This document shows positions 18,606 to 26,060 of a DNA stretch of 45,525 bases, one piece after another (positions within the stretch are counted from its first letter, which is position 1; every line of letters starts with the position of its first letter). The DNA lies in the NCBI GenBank assembly GCA_013042995.1, contig JABDPB010000083.1, positions 1 to 45,525 on the forward strand, given 5' to 3'. The stretch is from Ignavibacteriaceae bacterium. Its GTDB lineage: Bacteria > Bacteroidota > Ignavibacteria > Ignavibacteriales > Ignavibacteriaceae. The position numbers and the translations under genes are program-made. The notes under the pieces are model-generated. The model saw nothing but the letters and a program-made list of their open reading frames with translations. It was not told the origin of the DNA and made no database searches.

Positions 18606-19439
18606 ATGATAGAGAAGAAAAAAGGAAATAAATCTGAAAATCAAGCAGTATCTGCTTACGAAAAAGCATCAAATGAAGAAATTGATCCGAGATGTATCCC
18701 GCAAAAATTAGATGCACCTGTTCCAGAGCATGATAAAATTGTTTATCCTGATTATCCGAAATTTGATCAAGAGACCTGGAAATACTTATACGAAAGACAA
18801 ATGAAATTTCTACATGGAAGAGCCTGCAATGAATACCTGGATGGAACTAAACAACTGAATCTTTCTTCTGAAAAAATACCTTATTTGAAAGATATGAGTC
18901 AGATCTTCTTTAAAACTACAGGATGGAAGGTCGCACGTGTACCTGGACTAATTCACGAGCAGAATTTTTTTGAAATGCTTAGACGAAAAGTTTTTCCTTC
19001 AACAGATTATATTCGTGGAAAAGATGAACTTGATTATACTCCTGCACCTGATTTATTTCATGATATTTTTGGACATATGCCACTGCTTACAAATACAAAC
19101 TTTGCTTCTTTTTATCAAAAGTTTGGTGAAGCAGCATTGAATGCAAAGGGAAAAGTGAGAACAATGCTTGAAACATTTCATTGGTTTACAGTTGAATTTG
19201 GATTGATTAAAAATCCTGAAGGAATGAGAATATATGGCGCAGGTATTCTCTCATCTCATCAGGAAGTACAACATTCATTATCAGATCAGGTTGAAGTTAT
19301 TCCTTTTGATCCAGAAAAAATCGTAACTCAAGAATACGATGTATGGCACTTACAGCCAATCCTCTTTGCTATTGATTCTTTTCAGCAGTTGGAAGAAGGA
19401 TTTAAAGACTGGACAAAAAAACTGGGGCTCATAAACTAA
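18606..19439 (+). CDS. phhA: Phenylalanine 4-monooxygenase (pterin-dependent aromatic amino acid hydroxylase)
   Basis: A non-heme iron enzyme that hydroxylates phenylalanine to tyrosine using O2 and a reduced pterin. It has 277 residues, the catalytic domain only, without the ACT regulatory domain of animal enzymes. The iron ligands of the 2-His-1-Glu triad are visible at H152, H157 (FHDIFGHMPLL) and E197 (WFTVEFGL). Substrate-pocket motifs RVPGLIHEQNFFEMLRRKVF and YGAGILSSHQE are conserved. It has its own likely promoter, while bcp, a PTPS gene, folE and an SDR follow on the same strand, matching the genes needed to make its tetrahydrobiopterin cofactor. The enzyme might hydroxylate tryptophan instead; sequence alone favours Phe because the bacterial family is dominated by it. 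Confidence 0.94.
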   Translation: MIEKKKGNKSENQAVSAYEKASNEEIDPRCIPQKLDAPVPEHDKIVYPDYPKFDQETWKYLYERQMKFLHGRACNEYLDGTKQLNLSSEKIPYLKDMSQIFFKTTGWKVARVPGLIHEQNFFEMLRRKVFPSTDYIRGKDELDYTPAPDLFHDIFGHMPLLTNTNFASFYQKFGEAALNAKGKVRTMLETFHWFTVEFGLIKNPEGMRIYGAGILSSHQEVQHSLSDQVEVIPFDPEKIVTQEYDVWHLQPILFAIDSFQQLEEGFKDWTKKLGLIN

Positions 19440-19608
19440 TTCCTTTATCTAAAAATATTATTACATTTCTTCATTTTTCAAAGTGAACTTTTTAATTTGT
19501 TTTTCGGTTATCATTGATAAAATGGATAAACAATTAAATCATTCTTAAATTGAATTACATTTAATTTTAAATTTACCAACCATATCAATTTTGTTTTGAG
19601 GATATTTA

Positions 19609-20076
19609 GTGGCAGCTAAAGAAGGAATAAAAGCATCAGCAATGAAGTTAAAAAATCAGGACAGTAAAGATATTTCTTTGAATGACTTTAAAGGAAATAA
19701 TATCGTCCTATATTTCTATCCAAAGGATAACACTTCTGGATGCACGAAGGAGGCCTGTAACTTTCGGGATGAATTTCCGAAATTTAGAAATTTAAATGCA
19801 GTTATTTTAGGAGTAAGTCCTGATTCTGTAGAATCACACTTGAAGTTTAAAGATAAGAATAATCTTCCTTTCGATCTTTTGAGTGATGAGAAAAAAGAAG
19901 TACTAAAAAAATACGGAGTTTGGAAAGAGAAAAGTATGTACGGAAGGAAATATATGGGCGTTGAACGAACTACTTTTATAATTGATAAAAAAGGCAAGAT
20001 TGCCAAAATATTTCCAAAAGTTAAGGTGGACAAACATAACAAGGAATTAATAGAAGCGTTAAAAGAATTAAAATGA
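19609..20076 (+). CDS. bcp: Thioredoxin-dependent thiol peroxidase (Bcp/PrxQ-type peroxiredoxin)
   Basis: A cytoplasmic peroxiredoxin that reduces hydrogen peroxide and lipid hydroperoxides. The 155-residue protein has the BCP signature VLYFYPKDNTSGCTKEACNF with peroxidatic C45 and resolving C50 five residues apart, typical of PrxQ. GVSPDSVESHLKFKDKNNLPFDLLSD and RTTFIIDKKGKI complete the fold. I use the GTG at 19609, since it restores the normal length before LNDFKGNN; the first ATG (residue 12) would cut the first strand. The next gene overlaps by 4 bp (ATGA), which ties it to pterin synthesis. Reduced pterins are oxidation-prone, and hydroxylases can leak peroxide, so a protective role is a plausible inference. 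Confidence 0.94.
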   Translation: MAAKEGIKASAMKLKNQDSKDISLNDFKGNNIVLYFYPKDNTSGCTKEACNFRDEFPKFRNLNAVILGVSPDSVESHLKFKDKNNLPFDLLSDEKKEVLKKYGVWKEKSMYGRKYMGVERTTFIIDKKGKIAKIFPKVKVDKHNKELIEALKELK

Positions 20077-20489
20077 ATAAAAAAGTGTATATAACAAGAA
20101 GAGAAACCTTTGCCGCAGCACATCGTCTATTTAAACCAGAATTAAGTGATGAAGAAAATCTTAAAATTTTTGGTAAGTGCAGCAACCCAAATTGGCATGG
20201 GCACAACTACACTCTTGAAGTGACAGTTGCTGGCGAAACAAATCCGGAGACGGGATTTGTTTTAGATATTAAGCATTTAAAAGAAATTATAAAAGAATAT
20301 GTCATTTCAAAAGTTGATCATAAAAATTTGAATATTGATACTGATTTTATGAAAGAAATTATCCCTACTTCTGAAAATATCACAACTGCTATCTGGACTG
20401 AACTGGCTGACAAAATTCCGGATGGTAAATTATACTCTGTAAAACTTTATGAAACTGAAAATAATTATTTTGAATACAAAGGAGAATAG
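20073..20489 (+). CDS. ptpS: 6-pyruvoyl-tetrahydropterin synthase (animal-like PTPS)
   Basis: The enzyme converts 7,8-dihydroneopterin triphosphate to 6-pyruvoyl-tetrahydropterin, the second step of tetrahydrobiopterin synthesis. At 138 residues it resembles animal PTPS along its length more than short QueD: ETFAAAHRL, LSDEENLKIFGKCSNPNWHGHNY, VDHKNLNID, PTSENIT and the tail LYETENNYFEYKGE. Zinc ligands H17, H42 and H44 and the catalytic set C36, D82 and H83 are all present, along with pterin-anchoring E127. It overlaps bcp by 4 bp and is followed after 3 bp by folE, whose product is its substrate. A QueD role in queuosine synthesis is the alternative, but no que genes are nearby, whereas phenylalanine hydroxylase is. 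Confidence 0.9.
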   Translation: MNKKVYITRRETFAAAHRLFKPELSDEENLKIFGKCSNPNWHGHNYTLEVTVAGETNPETGFVLDIKHLKEIIKEYVISKVDHKNLNIDTDFMKEIIPTSENITTAIWTELADKIPDGKLYSVKLYETENNYFEYKGE

Positions 20490-20492
20490 ATT

Positions 20493-21062
20493 TTGGATAA
20501 TCAAAAGGTAAAAGGATTAGTAAAAGATTTACTTATCCAATTAGGAGAAAATCCCGACAGAGAAGGACTAATCGAAACGCCGCGGCGTGTTTCTCAGGCT
20601 TATGAATTTTTAGCATCAGGTTACAATAAAGATATAAAAGATGTCATGAACAATGCATTATTCAATGAAAAATATGATGAAATGGTTTTGGTAAAAAATA
20701 TAGATTTTTACAGCTTGTGCGAACACCACATGCTTCCATTCTATGGTAAAGTTCACGTTGCCTATATACCAAATGGTAAAATTATAGGACTGAGTAAAAT
20801 TCCAAGGATAGTCGATGTATTTGCCCGCAGGCTGCAAGTACAGGAAAGAATGACACAACAAATTGCAGATACTCTTGAAGAATATTTACAACCAACTGGA
20901 GTTGCGGTTGTTGTTGAAGCCTTTCATATGTGTATGATGATGCGCGGCGTTCAAAAGCAAAATTCATCTGCAACAACAAGTGCGGTACATGGTGTCTTTA
21001 AAGAGGATGCACGGACACGAACTGAATTCCTTGATTTAATATCACATAAAAATCTAAAATAA
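20493..21062 (+). CDS. folE: GTP cyclohydrolase I
   Basis: The enzyme opens GTP to 7,8-dihydroneopterin triphosphate, the common precursor of folate and biopterin. The 189-residue sequence carries the zinc ligands C76 and H79 ([12 protein letters not shown]) and C147 (HMCMMMRGV), plus [34 protein letters not shown] and the closing [12 protein letters not shown]. The start is a TTG at 20493; GGAG at 20481-20484 lies 8 bp upstream, inside the end of the PTPS gene. It is the type IA (decameric) enzyme. Its place between PTPS and a sepiapterin-reductase-like SDR suggests this copy feeds biopterin; whether a second folE serves folate cannot be seen here. Confidence 0.97.
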   Translation: MDNQKVKGLVKDLLIQLGENPDREGLIETPRRVSQAYEFLASGYNKDIKDVMNNALFNEKYDEMVLVKNIDFYSLCEHHMLPFYGKVHVAYIPNGKIIGLSKIPRIVDVFARRLQVQERMTQQIADTLEEYLQPTGVAVVVEAFHMCMMMRGVQKQNSSATTSAVHGVFKEDARTRTEFLDLISHKNLK

Positions 21063-21063
21063 A

Positions 21064-21774
21064 ATGGAAAAAGAGGGAATCTGGGTAACCGGTGCAAGTT
21101 CCGGTATTGGAAAGGCAATTGCTTCTGAATTTGCAAAAGTGGGCTGCAACGTTTTTGTTTCCGCAAGAAGAGCAAATGAATTGGAAAGATTAAAAGAAGA
21201 GTTGGATGAGTATGAAGACAACATTCACGTATTTCCGTGTAATGTTGCTTCTTCAGCAAATGTAGAACAAACTTGTAAAAAAATCACCTCTGATTTTAAG
21301 CTTAACTGTCTCATTAATAACGCAGGTGTAACTTCATTTAAATCGGCGGAAGATAATTCTGTTAATGAAATTAATGATATAATTAATACAAATCTTATTG
21401 GATCGCTTTACACAATCAAATCGGTATTGCCAGTATTTAAAAAATCTGAATCAGGAACTATTGTGAATGTGCTTTCAGTGGTAGTTGATAAAATTTTTAC
21501 TGACAGTGCCTTATACTCTGCTTCTAAGCAAGGCTTGCTCGGTTACTCAAAAGTCTTGCGTGAAGAAGTACGTAAACATAACATAAGAGTTATTAATATA
21601 ATTCCAGGAGCAACTGAAACACCGATTTGGTCGCAGCAGATTAGAAAAGAAAAAGGTGAGTTGATGATGAGTCCGGAAAGTCTGGCTCGGGTTGTTGTTT
21701 CTTCATTTTTACAAAAAGACAATTTAGTTACTGAAGAAATAGTGCTCAGACCATTAACCGGGGATTTAAACTAA
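21064..21774 (+). CDS. Short-chain dehydrogenase/reductase, sepiapterin-reductase candidate
   Basis: A 236-residue NADP(H)-type classical SDR. The cofactor loop is TGASSGIG (9-16), the structural motif NNAG is at 85-88, and the catalytic residues S138, Y151 and K155 (YSASK) are present. SARR after the second strand suits NADPH rather than NADH. By family alone the substrate is undetermined. Its position one base after folE in a PTPS-folE-SDR run strongly suggests the last step, reduction of 6-pyruvoyl-tetrahydropterin to tetrahydrobiopterin, the role of sepiapterin reductase in Chlorobium and animals. A bidirectional terminator closes the operon just downstream. The alternative is a generic 3-oxoacyl or sugar reductase that happens to be linked. 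Confidence 0.8.
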   Translation: MEKEGIWVTGASSGIGKAIASEFAKVGCNVFVSARRANELERLKEELDEYEDNIHVFPCNVASSANVEQTCKKITSDFKLNCLINNAGVTSFKSAEDNSVNEINDIINTNLIGSLYTIKSVLPVFKKSESGTIVNVLSVVVDKIFTDSALYSASKQGLLGYSKVLREEVRKHNIRVINIIPGATETPIWSQQIRKEKGELMMSPESLARVVVSSFLQKDNLVTEEIVLRPLTGDLN

Positions 21775-21779
21775 ATAAA

Positions 21780-21803
21780 AAAGCCGGCAGAAGAACCGGC
21801 TTT
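21780..21803. terminator. Bidirectional intrinsic terminator
   Basis: A perfect 8-bp stem, AAAGCCGG (21780-21787) and CCGGCTTT (21796-21803), has an 8-nt loop, with A-rich sequence before it and a short T-rich flank after it. It lies between the converging SDR and Spy-like genes and can serve both. Confidence 0.85.
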
Positions 21804-21827
21804 AAATATCTTTGTATCAATAATTTA

Positions 21828-22307
21828 TTAGTCAAATCTTGGCATCTTTCGATGTTTTCTGTATCTACCTTCAAATTTGTGATTCCTTTTCGAAAACTGA
21901 TTCCATATTTCCTTTTGAGAAGAATCCAGCAAATCGTAAACATCCATCTGATGATTAGCGCTTGCTAAGTGCATTTCGCTTTTAACTTTACTTATTTCTT
22001 TTGTTAAGGATATATATTCTTCTCTGGAATAATTACCATTATTTTTTAACTCCTGCATTTCCAATTGCTTTTTCTCAAGATCAGCGCGGAAATCTATCAT
22101 TTGCTTTTGATGATTGATTCGCAATGCTTCAATTTGGGATTCCTGGTTCTCAGTTAAATTAAGCTTTTCGTGGATTCTGTCTCTATTCCGTTCTCTTAAA
22201 CCATCTCTGTCTCCAAAATTATTTCCATAACCATAGCCTTGAGATAAAATGCTGATTGTAGAGGCGAGAAAGATCGCTGCAAATAATGATAAAACTAGAT
22301 TCTTCAT
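21828..22307 (-). CDS. Spy/CpxP-like periplasmic protein (LTxxQ motif)
   Basis: A small exported protein of 159 residues with a signal peptide (LVLSLFAAIFLASTISILSQ). The mature part is highly charged and predicted helical, and it has one LTxxQ motif (LTENQ) followed by long amphipathic helices (IEALRINHQKQMIDFRADLEKKQLEMQEL). This is the arrangement of Spy/CpxP/CnrX-type periplasmic chaperones and metal or stress sensors. AAAGGAG stands upstream of the ATG. The gene is divergent from an ECF sigma factor gene, with inverted repeats in the shared 150-bp gap, so sigma-dependent control or a sensor role is likely (inference). Histidine-rich stretches near the C-terminus (NHKFEGRYRKHRK) could bind metal. 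Confidence 0.72.
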   Translation of the reverse strand: MKNLVLSLFAAIFLASTISILSQGYGYGNNFGDRDGLRERNRDRIHEKLNLTENQESQIEALRINHQKQMIDFRADLEKKQLEMQELKNNGNYSREEYISLTKEISKVKSEMHLASANHQMDVYDLLDSSQKEIWNQFSKRNHKFEGRYRKHRKMPRFD

Positions 22308-22360
22308 TATAGTTACTCCTTTAGTATTTTTGATTAAATCTATTTTATGTTTTCAGTTAA

Positions 22361-22431
22361 TTGGACAATTCAACAGACGCATCGGTTTAAAGCGTAACTA
22401 TTTAAACCTTCCAGGTGGAAAGTTTGTCCAA
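22361..22431. promoter_or_regulatory. Nested inverted repeats in the Spy / sigma-factor divergent promoter region
   Basis: Three symmetric elements lie between the divergent starts: TTGGACAA (22361-22368) pairs with TTGTCCAA (22424-22431); GGTTTAAA (22384-22391) pairs with TTTAAACC (22401-22408) over a 9-nt spacer; and TTCCAGGTGGAA (22409-22420) is a 5+2+5 palindrome. Such symmetry suggests an operator or mRNA structure controlling one or both genes. No clear ECF promoter consensus could be assigned. Confidence 0.45.
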
Positions 22432-22457
22432 TGGAATGTATCGGGAAAAAGTATAGA

Positions 22458-23015
22458 ATGCTGAATAAAACAGATGACTATGATTTAGTGCGAAAATTTA
22501 TTTCGGGCGATGAGCAGGCGTTTAATTTACTTGTTTCACGGCATCAAAATCGAATTTACTGGCATGCTCGTAGAATGGTTGGCAACCATGATGATGCTGA
22601 TGAGATTGTGCAAGAGGTTTTACTTGTAATGTATCAAAAATTGAGGTCATTTAATTATAAATCTGCTCTGTATACATGGATATATAAAATAACTTCAACG
22701 AGAAATCTGAATCTTTTGAAAAAAAATAAAATTAAAAGGATGATTTCTTTTGATTCAGAGAATAATAAAGAAATTTCTGCGAGTGATGATGTAATTGTAA
22801 ATATTGAACAGAAAGAAAAATTCGAGAAAATGCAAAGATATCTTAAAAATTTACCAGCAAAGCAAAGAGAAATATTTATATTTAGAAATTTTGATGATCT
22901 TTCGTACGAAGAAATTGCTGACATTACCGGTAAAGCAGTTGGAACACTTAAAGCAAATTATTTTCACGCTTTCAATAAATTGAAAGAGTTGATGGATGAA
23001 TATGAAAACAAATGA
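22458..23015 (+). CDS. ECF RNA polymerase sigma factor (sigma-70 family, RpoE-like)
   Basis: An alternative sigma factor that directs RNA polymerase to a small stress regulon. With the ATG at 22458 it has 185 residues. Region 2 is visible as FISGDEQAFNLLVSRHQNRIYWHARRMVGNHDDADEIVQEV, with LLVMYQKLRSF as the -10 recognition helix. Region 4 is LPAKQREIFIFRNFDDLSYEEIADITGKAVGTLKANYFHAFNKL, a helix-turn-helix for the -35 element. The long linker between them lacks region 3, as in all ECF factors. The frame extends to 22431, but the nine extra residues match nothing typical. The downstream gene overlaps its end and encodes a likely membrane anti-sigma factor. Confidence 0.92.
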   Translation: MLNKTDDYDLVRKFISGDEQAFNLLVSRHQNRIYWHARRMVGNHDDADEIVQEVLLVMYQKLRSFNYKSALYTWIYKITSTRNLNLLKKNKIKRMISFDSENNKEISASDDVIVNIEQKEKFEKMQRYLKNLPAKQREIFIFRNFDDLSYEEIADITGKAVGTLKANYFHAFNKLKELMDEYENK

Positions 23016-23595
23016 AAAAATAATTAAATATTTAGAGAACCAGTTAACTGCTAAAGAGAAAGTAAAGTTTGAAAAGCAACTTGCTGAATCAAAAGAATTG
23101 CAAAAAGATTTCAAAAGATATGCTTTTGTAAATTTACAGATTAGTGAATTGAAGAATTTAGAATCGAACCCGCTTTATTTTAATTCGATACTTCCGAAAT
23201 TTTGGCAGAAGCAGCAAACTCATTCAAAAGCTTTTGTTTTAAAAAAATATGCCTCTGCTTTCTCGGCAGTTATAATGCTAGTCTTTTCATTCATTTTTAT
23301 TAGTTTAATTTATTCTGAAGGTGGAACCACAAATATGATTCAGTTTGCAGAATCACTCACTGAAGATGAAAAAATTGAAGTACTAAAAAGCCTAAATGGA
23401 AATACTACAACAGAATATTTAAATGAATTGTATATTGAAACAATTAAAACAAATATTGAAACTGAATTATCAAAAGTTGAGGACAAATATTTGATTGCTG
23501 ATGCATTCAATGTAGAAATAAAAAATATTGAAGATTTTATTACTGAAGAAGAATTCGATAACATTTACTATGAATTAATCAGCAAGAAATTTTAA
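22996..23595 (+). CDS. Putative membrane anti-sigma factor
   Basis: A 199-residue protein with a charged N-terminal cytoplasmic part (~1-85), one transmembrane helix (SAFSAVIMLVFSFIFISLIY, about residues 88-107) and a periplasmic acidic tail. This topology, and the 20-bp overlap with the upstream ECF sigma gene, are the usual marks of a cognate anti-sigma factor. The N-terminal IIKYLENQLTAKEKVKFEKQL resembles the zinc-less anti-sigma helix bundle (no HxxxCxxC is present). The periplasmic part may sense the envelope state; a Spy-like protein is encoded immediately downstream. An ATG at 23002 is an equally possible start. Function is inferred from position and topology. Confidence 0.7.
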   Translation: MNMKTNEKIIKYLENQLTAKEKVKFEKQLAESKELQKDFKRYAFVNLQISELKNLESNPLYFNSILPKFWQKQQTHSKAFVLKKYASAFSAVIMLVFSFIFISLIYSEGGTTNMIQFAESLTEDEKIEVLKSLNGNTTTEYLNELYIETIKTNIETELSKVEDKYLIADAFNVEIKNIEDFITEEEFDNIYYELISKKF

Positions 23596-23609
23596 AAGGA
23601 GGAAGAATT

Positions 23610-24086
23610 ATGAAAAATTTTTATTTGACTCTAATCTTATTAATCCTTTTTTCAGTCTCAATTTTTCCACAAAAGAAATTTGGTCGTGATGGTGAAATGC
23701 GAGAAAGAATGTCTCAACTTGAAAAAATAAAATTGATTGAAGTTTTAGAAATGAATGAAGAAACCACGCTGCTCTTTTTTTCACGTCGGGCTGAATTTCA
23801 AAAACAGCATGAAGAAATGAGAAATAATATCGATTCAAAAATTGATAACCTGGAAGCCACACTTAAAAGTGCACGTTTAGTTACAGAAGTCGAACTACAG
23901 AGTATGATTGATGAAATTCTTGATTTGCATTTAGCTTTTGAAGCTAAGCGTGCAGATTATATAAAAACATTAAATGATATTCTTACAACAGATCAAGTTG
24001 CCAGATATGTCGTTTTTGAAAAACGTTTCAAAGATGAATTGAGACGGCTTTTACTGCACCAACGGAAACCGAACCGGCAAAATTAA
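23610..24086 (+). CDS. Secreted Spy-like coiled-coil protein of the sigma-factor operon
   Basis: A 158-residue exported protein with a signal peptide (NFYLTLILLILFSVSIFPQ) and a helical, charged mature region. EVLEMNEETTLLFFSRRAEFQKQHEEMRNNIDSKIDNLE resembles the first helices of Spy/LTxxQ proteins, although a strict LTxxQ is absent at that site (LEMNEE); LTTDQ occurs near the end (ILTTDQVARYVVFEKRF), which is the second motif position in this family. AAAAGGAGG at 23594-23602 is a very strong ribosome binding site, so it is probably the most highly translated product of the operon. It may be a periplasmic chaperone or the sensor that feeds back on the anti-sigma factor. Confidence 0.7.
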   Translation: MKNFYLTLILLILFSVSIFPQKKFGRDGEMRERMSQLEKIKLIEVLEMNEETTLLFFSRRAEFQKQHEEMRNNIDSKIDNLEATLKSARLVTEVELQSMIDEILDLHLAFEAKRADYIKTLNDILTTDQVARYVVFEKRFKDELRRLLLHQRKPNRQN

Positions 24087-24132
24087 AATTATCTTTTCTG
24101 TGGAGGGGGAAAATTCATGTCCAATCTTTGTG

Positions 24133-24163
24133 TTGATTTTCAAAACAGTTGAGCCTATTTTTA
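24133..24163 (+). promoter_or_regulatory. Bacteroidota-type promoter of tRNA-Leu
   Basis: TTG at 24133-24135, a 20-nt spacer and TATTTTTA at 24156-24163 (one mismatch to TAnnTTTG). It ends 12 nt before the tRNA 5' end, as at tRNA-Phe and tRNA-Gln. Confidence 0.6.
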
Positions 24164-24175
24164 GCCTTCGATTTT

Positions 24176-24260
24176 GCGGAAGTGGTGGAATTTGGTAGAC
24201 ACGCTATCTTGAGGGGGTAGTGCCTTAATTGGCGTGCGGGTTCAAGTCCCGCCTTCCGCA
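24176..24260 (+). tRNA. tRNA-Leu (anticodon GAG)
   Basis: An 85-nt class II cloverleaf with acceptor stem GCGGAAG/CTTCCGC, anticodon stem CTATC/GGTAG carrying loop TTGAGGG (anticodon GAG), a long variable arm, and a T arm with GGTTCAAGTCC. The discriminator is A, and CCA is not encoded. It reads CUC and CUU. A TPR gene begins 38 nt downstream with no terminator between them, so some readthrough is possible. Confidence 0.96.
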
Positions 24261-24298
24261 CAAAACTCAAATTCATTAAAGAAAAGAGGTTTGTTCTT

Positions 24299-25060
24299 AT
24301 GAAGCAAAAAATAATGTTTTCGACCGTAGTGATTTTCCTTTTAAGTTATGCACTTATAACTGCACAGGAAATGAATGTTGAAGCAGGAAAACTTTATAAT
24401 GAGGGAAACAGTTTGTTAAAAGCTGGTAATTATTCAGGAGCCATTGAGAGTTATGATAAAGCGCTTGCAATAGAAAAAGATTATAGGATGTATTATCAGA
24501 AGGGAGTAGCACAAAAAAAATCGCGTGATTTAGAAGGAGCTAAGAATTCTTTTGAAGAAAGTCTTAAGCTAAACAATGGTTTTGAAGGCGGCTATAATGC
24601 TTTGGGTGGAGTCTACTTTTCTATGGGCAATTATCTTGAGGCGATAAATAATTTTGAAAAAGTGTTGGCATCCACTAAGAAGGCAAGCGTCAAGAAAAAA
24701 GTTAAGAAAAATATTTCTCTTGCTTATGCCAAGTTGGGTAACAATGAAATGTCAAATGGGAATTCTCAAAAAGCAATTGAATATTTAGCAAAATCTGTTG
24801 AAAACAGTGATTATGATGCAGCTTATCTTTCACTGGCAAAACTTTATTCAGAAATTGGAGAGTTTGATAAATCAATAAATGCTTCCGAAAAAGCATTAAA
24901 GCATCGTTCGAAAATAAGCAGGGGCGGACCGTATTATTACATGGGCATTTCCTATAAGGGTAAGGGCGATATGGTGAAAGCAAAGGAAATGTTTGAGAAA
25001 GCTAAGGGTGATGCTACTTACAGAAAAACTGCTGAATACGAATTAAGTTTGATAAATTAA
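24299..25060 (+). CDS. Exported TPR protein
   Basis: A 253-residue protein with a signal peptide (VVIFLLSYALITAQ) followed by about six tetratricopeptide repeats, for example LYNEGNSLLKAGNYSGAIESYDKALAI, YNALGGVYFSMGNYLEAINNFEKVL and YYYMGISYKGKGDMVKAKEMFEKA. Residues at TPR positions 4, 8, 20 and 27 fit the consensus. TPR arrays act as protein-binding scaffolds; the partner here is unknown. It probably works in the periplasm or on the inner face of the outer membrane. A strong bidirectional terminator follows. Confidence 0.85.
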   Translation: MKQKIMFSTVVIFLLSYALITAQEMNVEAGKLYNEGNSLLKAGNYSGAIESYDKALAIEKDYRMYYQKGVAQKKSRDLEGAKNSFEESLKLNNGFEGGYNALGGVYFSMGNYLEAINNFEKVLASTKKASVKKKVKKNISLAYAKLGNNEMSNGNSQKAIEYLAKSVENSDYDAAYLSLAKLYSEIGEFDKSINASEKALKHRSKISRGGPYYYMGISYKGKGDMVKAKEMFEKAKGDATYRKTAEYELSLIN

Positions 25061-25075
25061 AGTTTAGTATTAATT

Positions 25076-25107
25076 AAAAAACCCTCATGAGCTGAGGGTT
25101 TTTTTAT
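25076..25107. terminator. Strong bidirectional intrinsic terminator
   Basis: The stem ACCCTCA (25081-25087) pairs with TGAGGGT (25093-25099) around a 5-nt loop, with an A run upstream and eight Ts downstream. It separates the TPR gene from the convergent outer-membrane protein gene. Confidence 0.92.
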
Positions 25108-25128
25108 ATACAAGTTTTATCAGTGATT

Positions 25129-25773
25129 TTATAAAAAGCTAAAAATCACAAAAGCATCTAAAGTTAATGCGCTTATTGTGTCTTCACCATCATCTTTTCC
25201 AATCAAATTGAAAAGCTTATAGCTTAGCATCAAGTCAACATTAACCACTGGTACTATTGAAACTTCTGCACCCAATCCAATTCCACCACCGAACCTGGTT
25301 TCACCATTTGATTTATTTTCCAAATTTGCTAATGTCTGTTTAAGATCTCCAAAACTATTCATTGCAATATCCAAAGCAATATAGGGATCAATACCGGCAG
25401 GAACAGGTATAAAATTATATTGAGCACCTACTCCAAATTCAAAAATTGATTGAGTATTTTCTAACTTAGCACTACTTATGCTCATACCTTTACCCAAAGT
25501 TTCTACATTGCCACTTCCAGATAGTGAATGATAGAACAAAAACCCACGTGGAGTAATAGGAACCATGGGAATATCAATTTTTGCAACCAACCCCAAATTC
25601 CAGTTTGTTGAAAATCCAAGACCACCTTCCGAAACATCTTTAGTCAGTTCTTCTGGGGCAAGGACCTGTGTAAGACCACCACCAACCCCCAATTTAAAGA
25701 TTTGTGAGTAACTGATGGAGGGAACGAAAAATAATAATAAAAGTGAAAGAACTATTGTTTTGCCTAGTTTCAT
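25129..25773 (-). CDS. Outer-membrane beta-barrel protein, function unknown
   Basis: A 214-residue exported protein with a signal peptide (IVLSLLLLFFVPSISYSQ) and alternating polar/hydrophobic strands rich in glycine and aromatic residues: FKLGVGGGLTQVL, IFEFGVGAQYNFIPVPAGIDPYIALDI, FGGGIGLGAEVSIVPVVNVDLMLSYKLFNL and a terminal strand TLDAFVIFSFL ending in an aromatic-Leu pair. The pattern fits an eight-stranded OmpW/OmpA-like small barrel. No specific family was recognised. It is transcribed alone, opposite to the TPR gene at 26061, with a 287-bp AT-rich intergenic space between their starts. Confidence 0.72.
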   Translation of the reverse strand: MKLGKTIVLSLLLLFFVPSISYSQIFKLGVGGGLTQVLAPEELTKDVSEGGLGFSTNWNLGLVAKIDIPMVPITPRGFLFYHSLSGSGNVETLGKGMSISSAKLENTQSIFEFGVGAQYNFIPVPAGIDPYIALDIAMNSFGDLKQTLANLENKSNGETRFGGGIGLGAEVSIVPVVNVDLMLSYKLFNLIGKDDGEDTISALTLDAFVIFSFL

Positions 25774-25928
25774 ATTTAAACCTCATTTTATTGAATGAAT
25801 TCTTGATTAAAATTGAAAATTATACATTTGATAAATTTTTTCCTATATCTAATTAACTGTATTTTGTAGAGAAAGTATAAATTTCTAACAATCATCTTTA
25901 AGTGAAATATTGTATTTTATTATTTCTC

Positions 25929-25960
25929 TTGACTTTATAGAAATCTAAATTTAATATTTG
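25929..25960 (+). promoter_or_regulatory. Possible promoter for the TPR-barrel-HU/SPOR-ExbBD-TonB run
   Basis: Within the 287-bp space 25774-26060, TTG(ACT) at 25929 is followed after 20 nt by TAATATTTG at 25952-25960. This is close to TAnnTTTG with one extra base, and it also fits TTGACT-N17-TAATAT. The region is very AT-rich, so chance matches are likely. I see no other feature in this gap. Confidence 0.35.
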
Positions 25961-26060
25961 ACTAGTAATTATACTTATTTTTCACATTTTATGCCAATAT
26001 GATGCATGAAACCCTAATACTATCCTTTTCGTCTGAAATCAAAACCAGAGTATTCATCAG

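Noticed and set aside
20021-21259. Several minus-strand frames opposite ptpS, folE and the SDR
   Set aside because: All lie opposite well-conserved enzymes and show no family motifs or start signals.
22249-22464. 71-residue plus-strand frame across the sigma-factor promoter region
   Set aside because: It overlaps the signal peptide of the Spy-like gene and the nested palindromes; the product is low complexity with no recognisable features.
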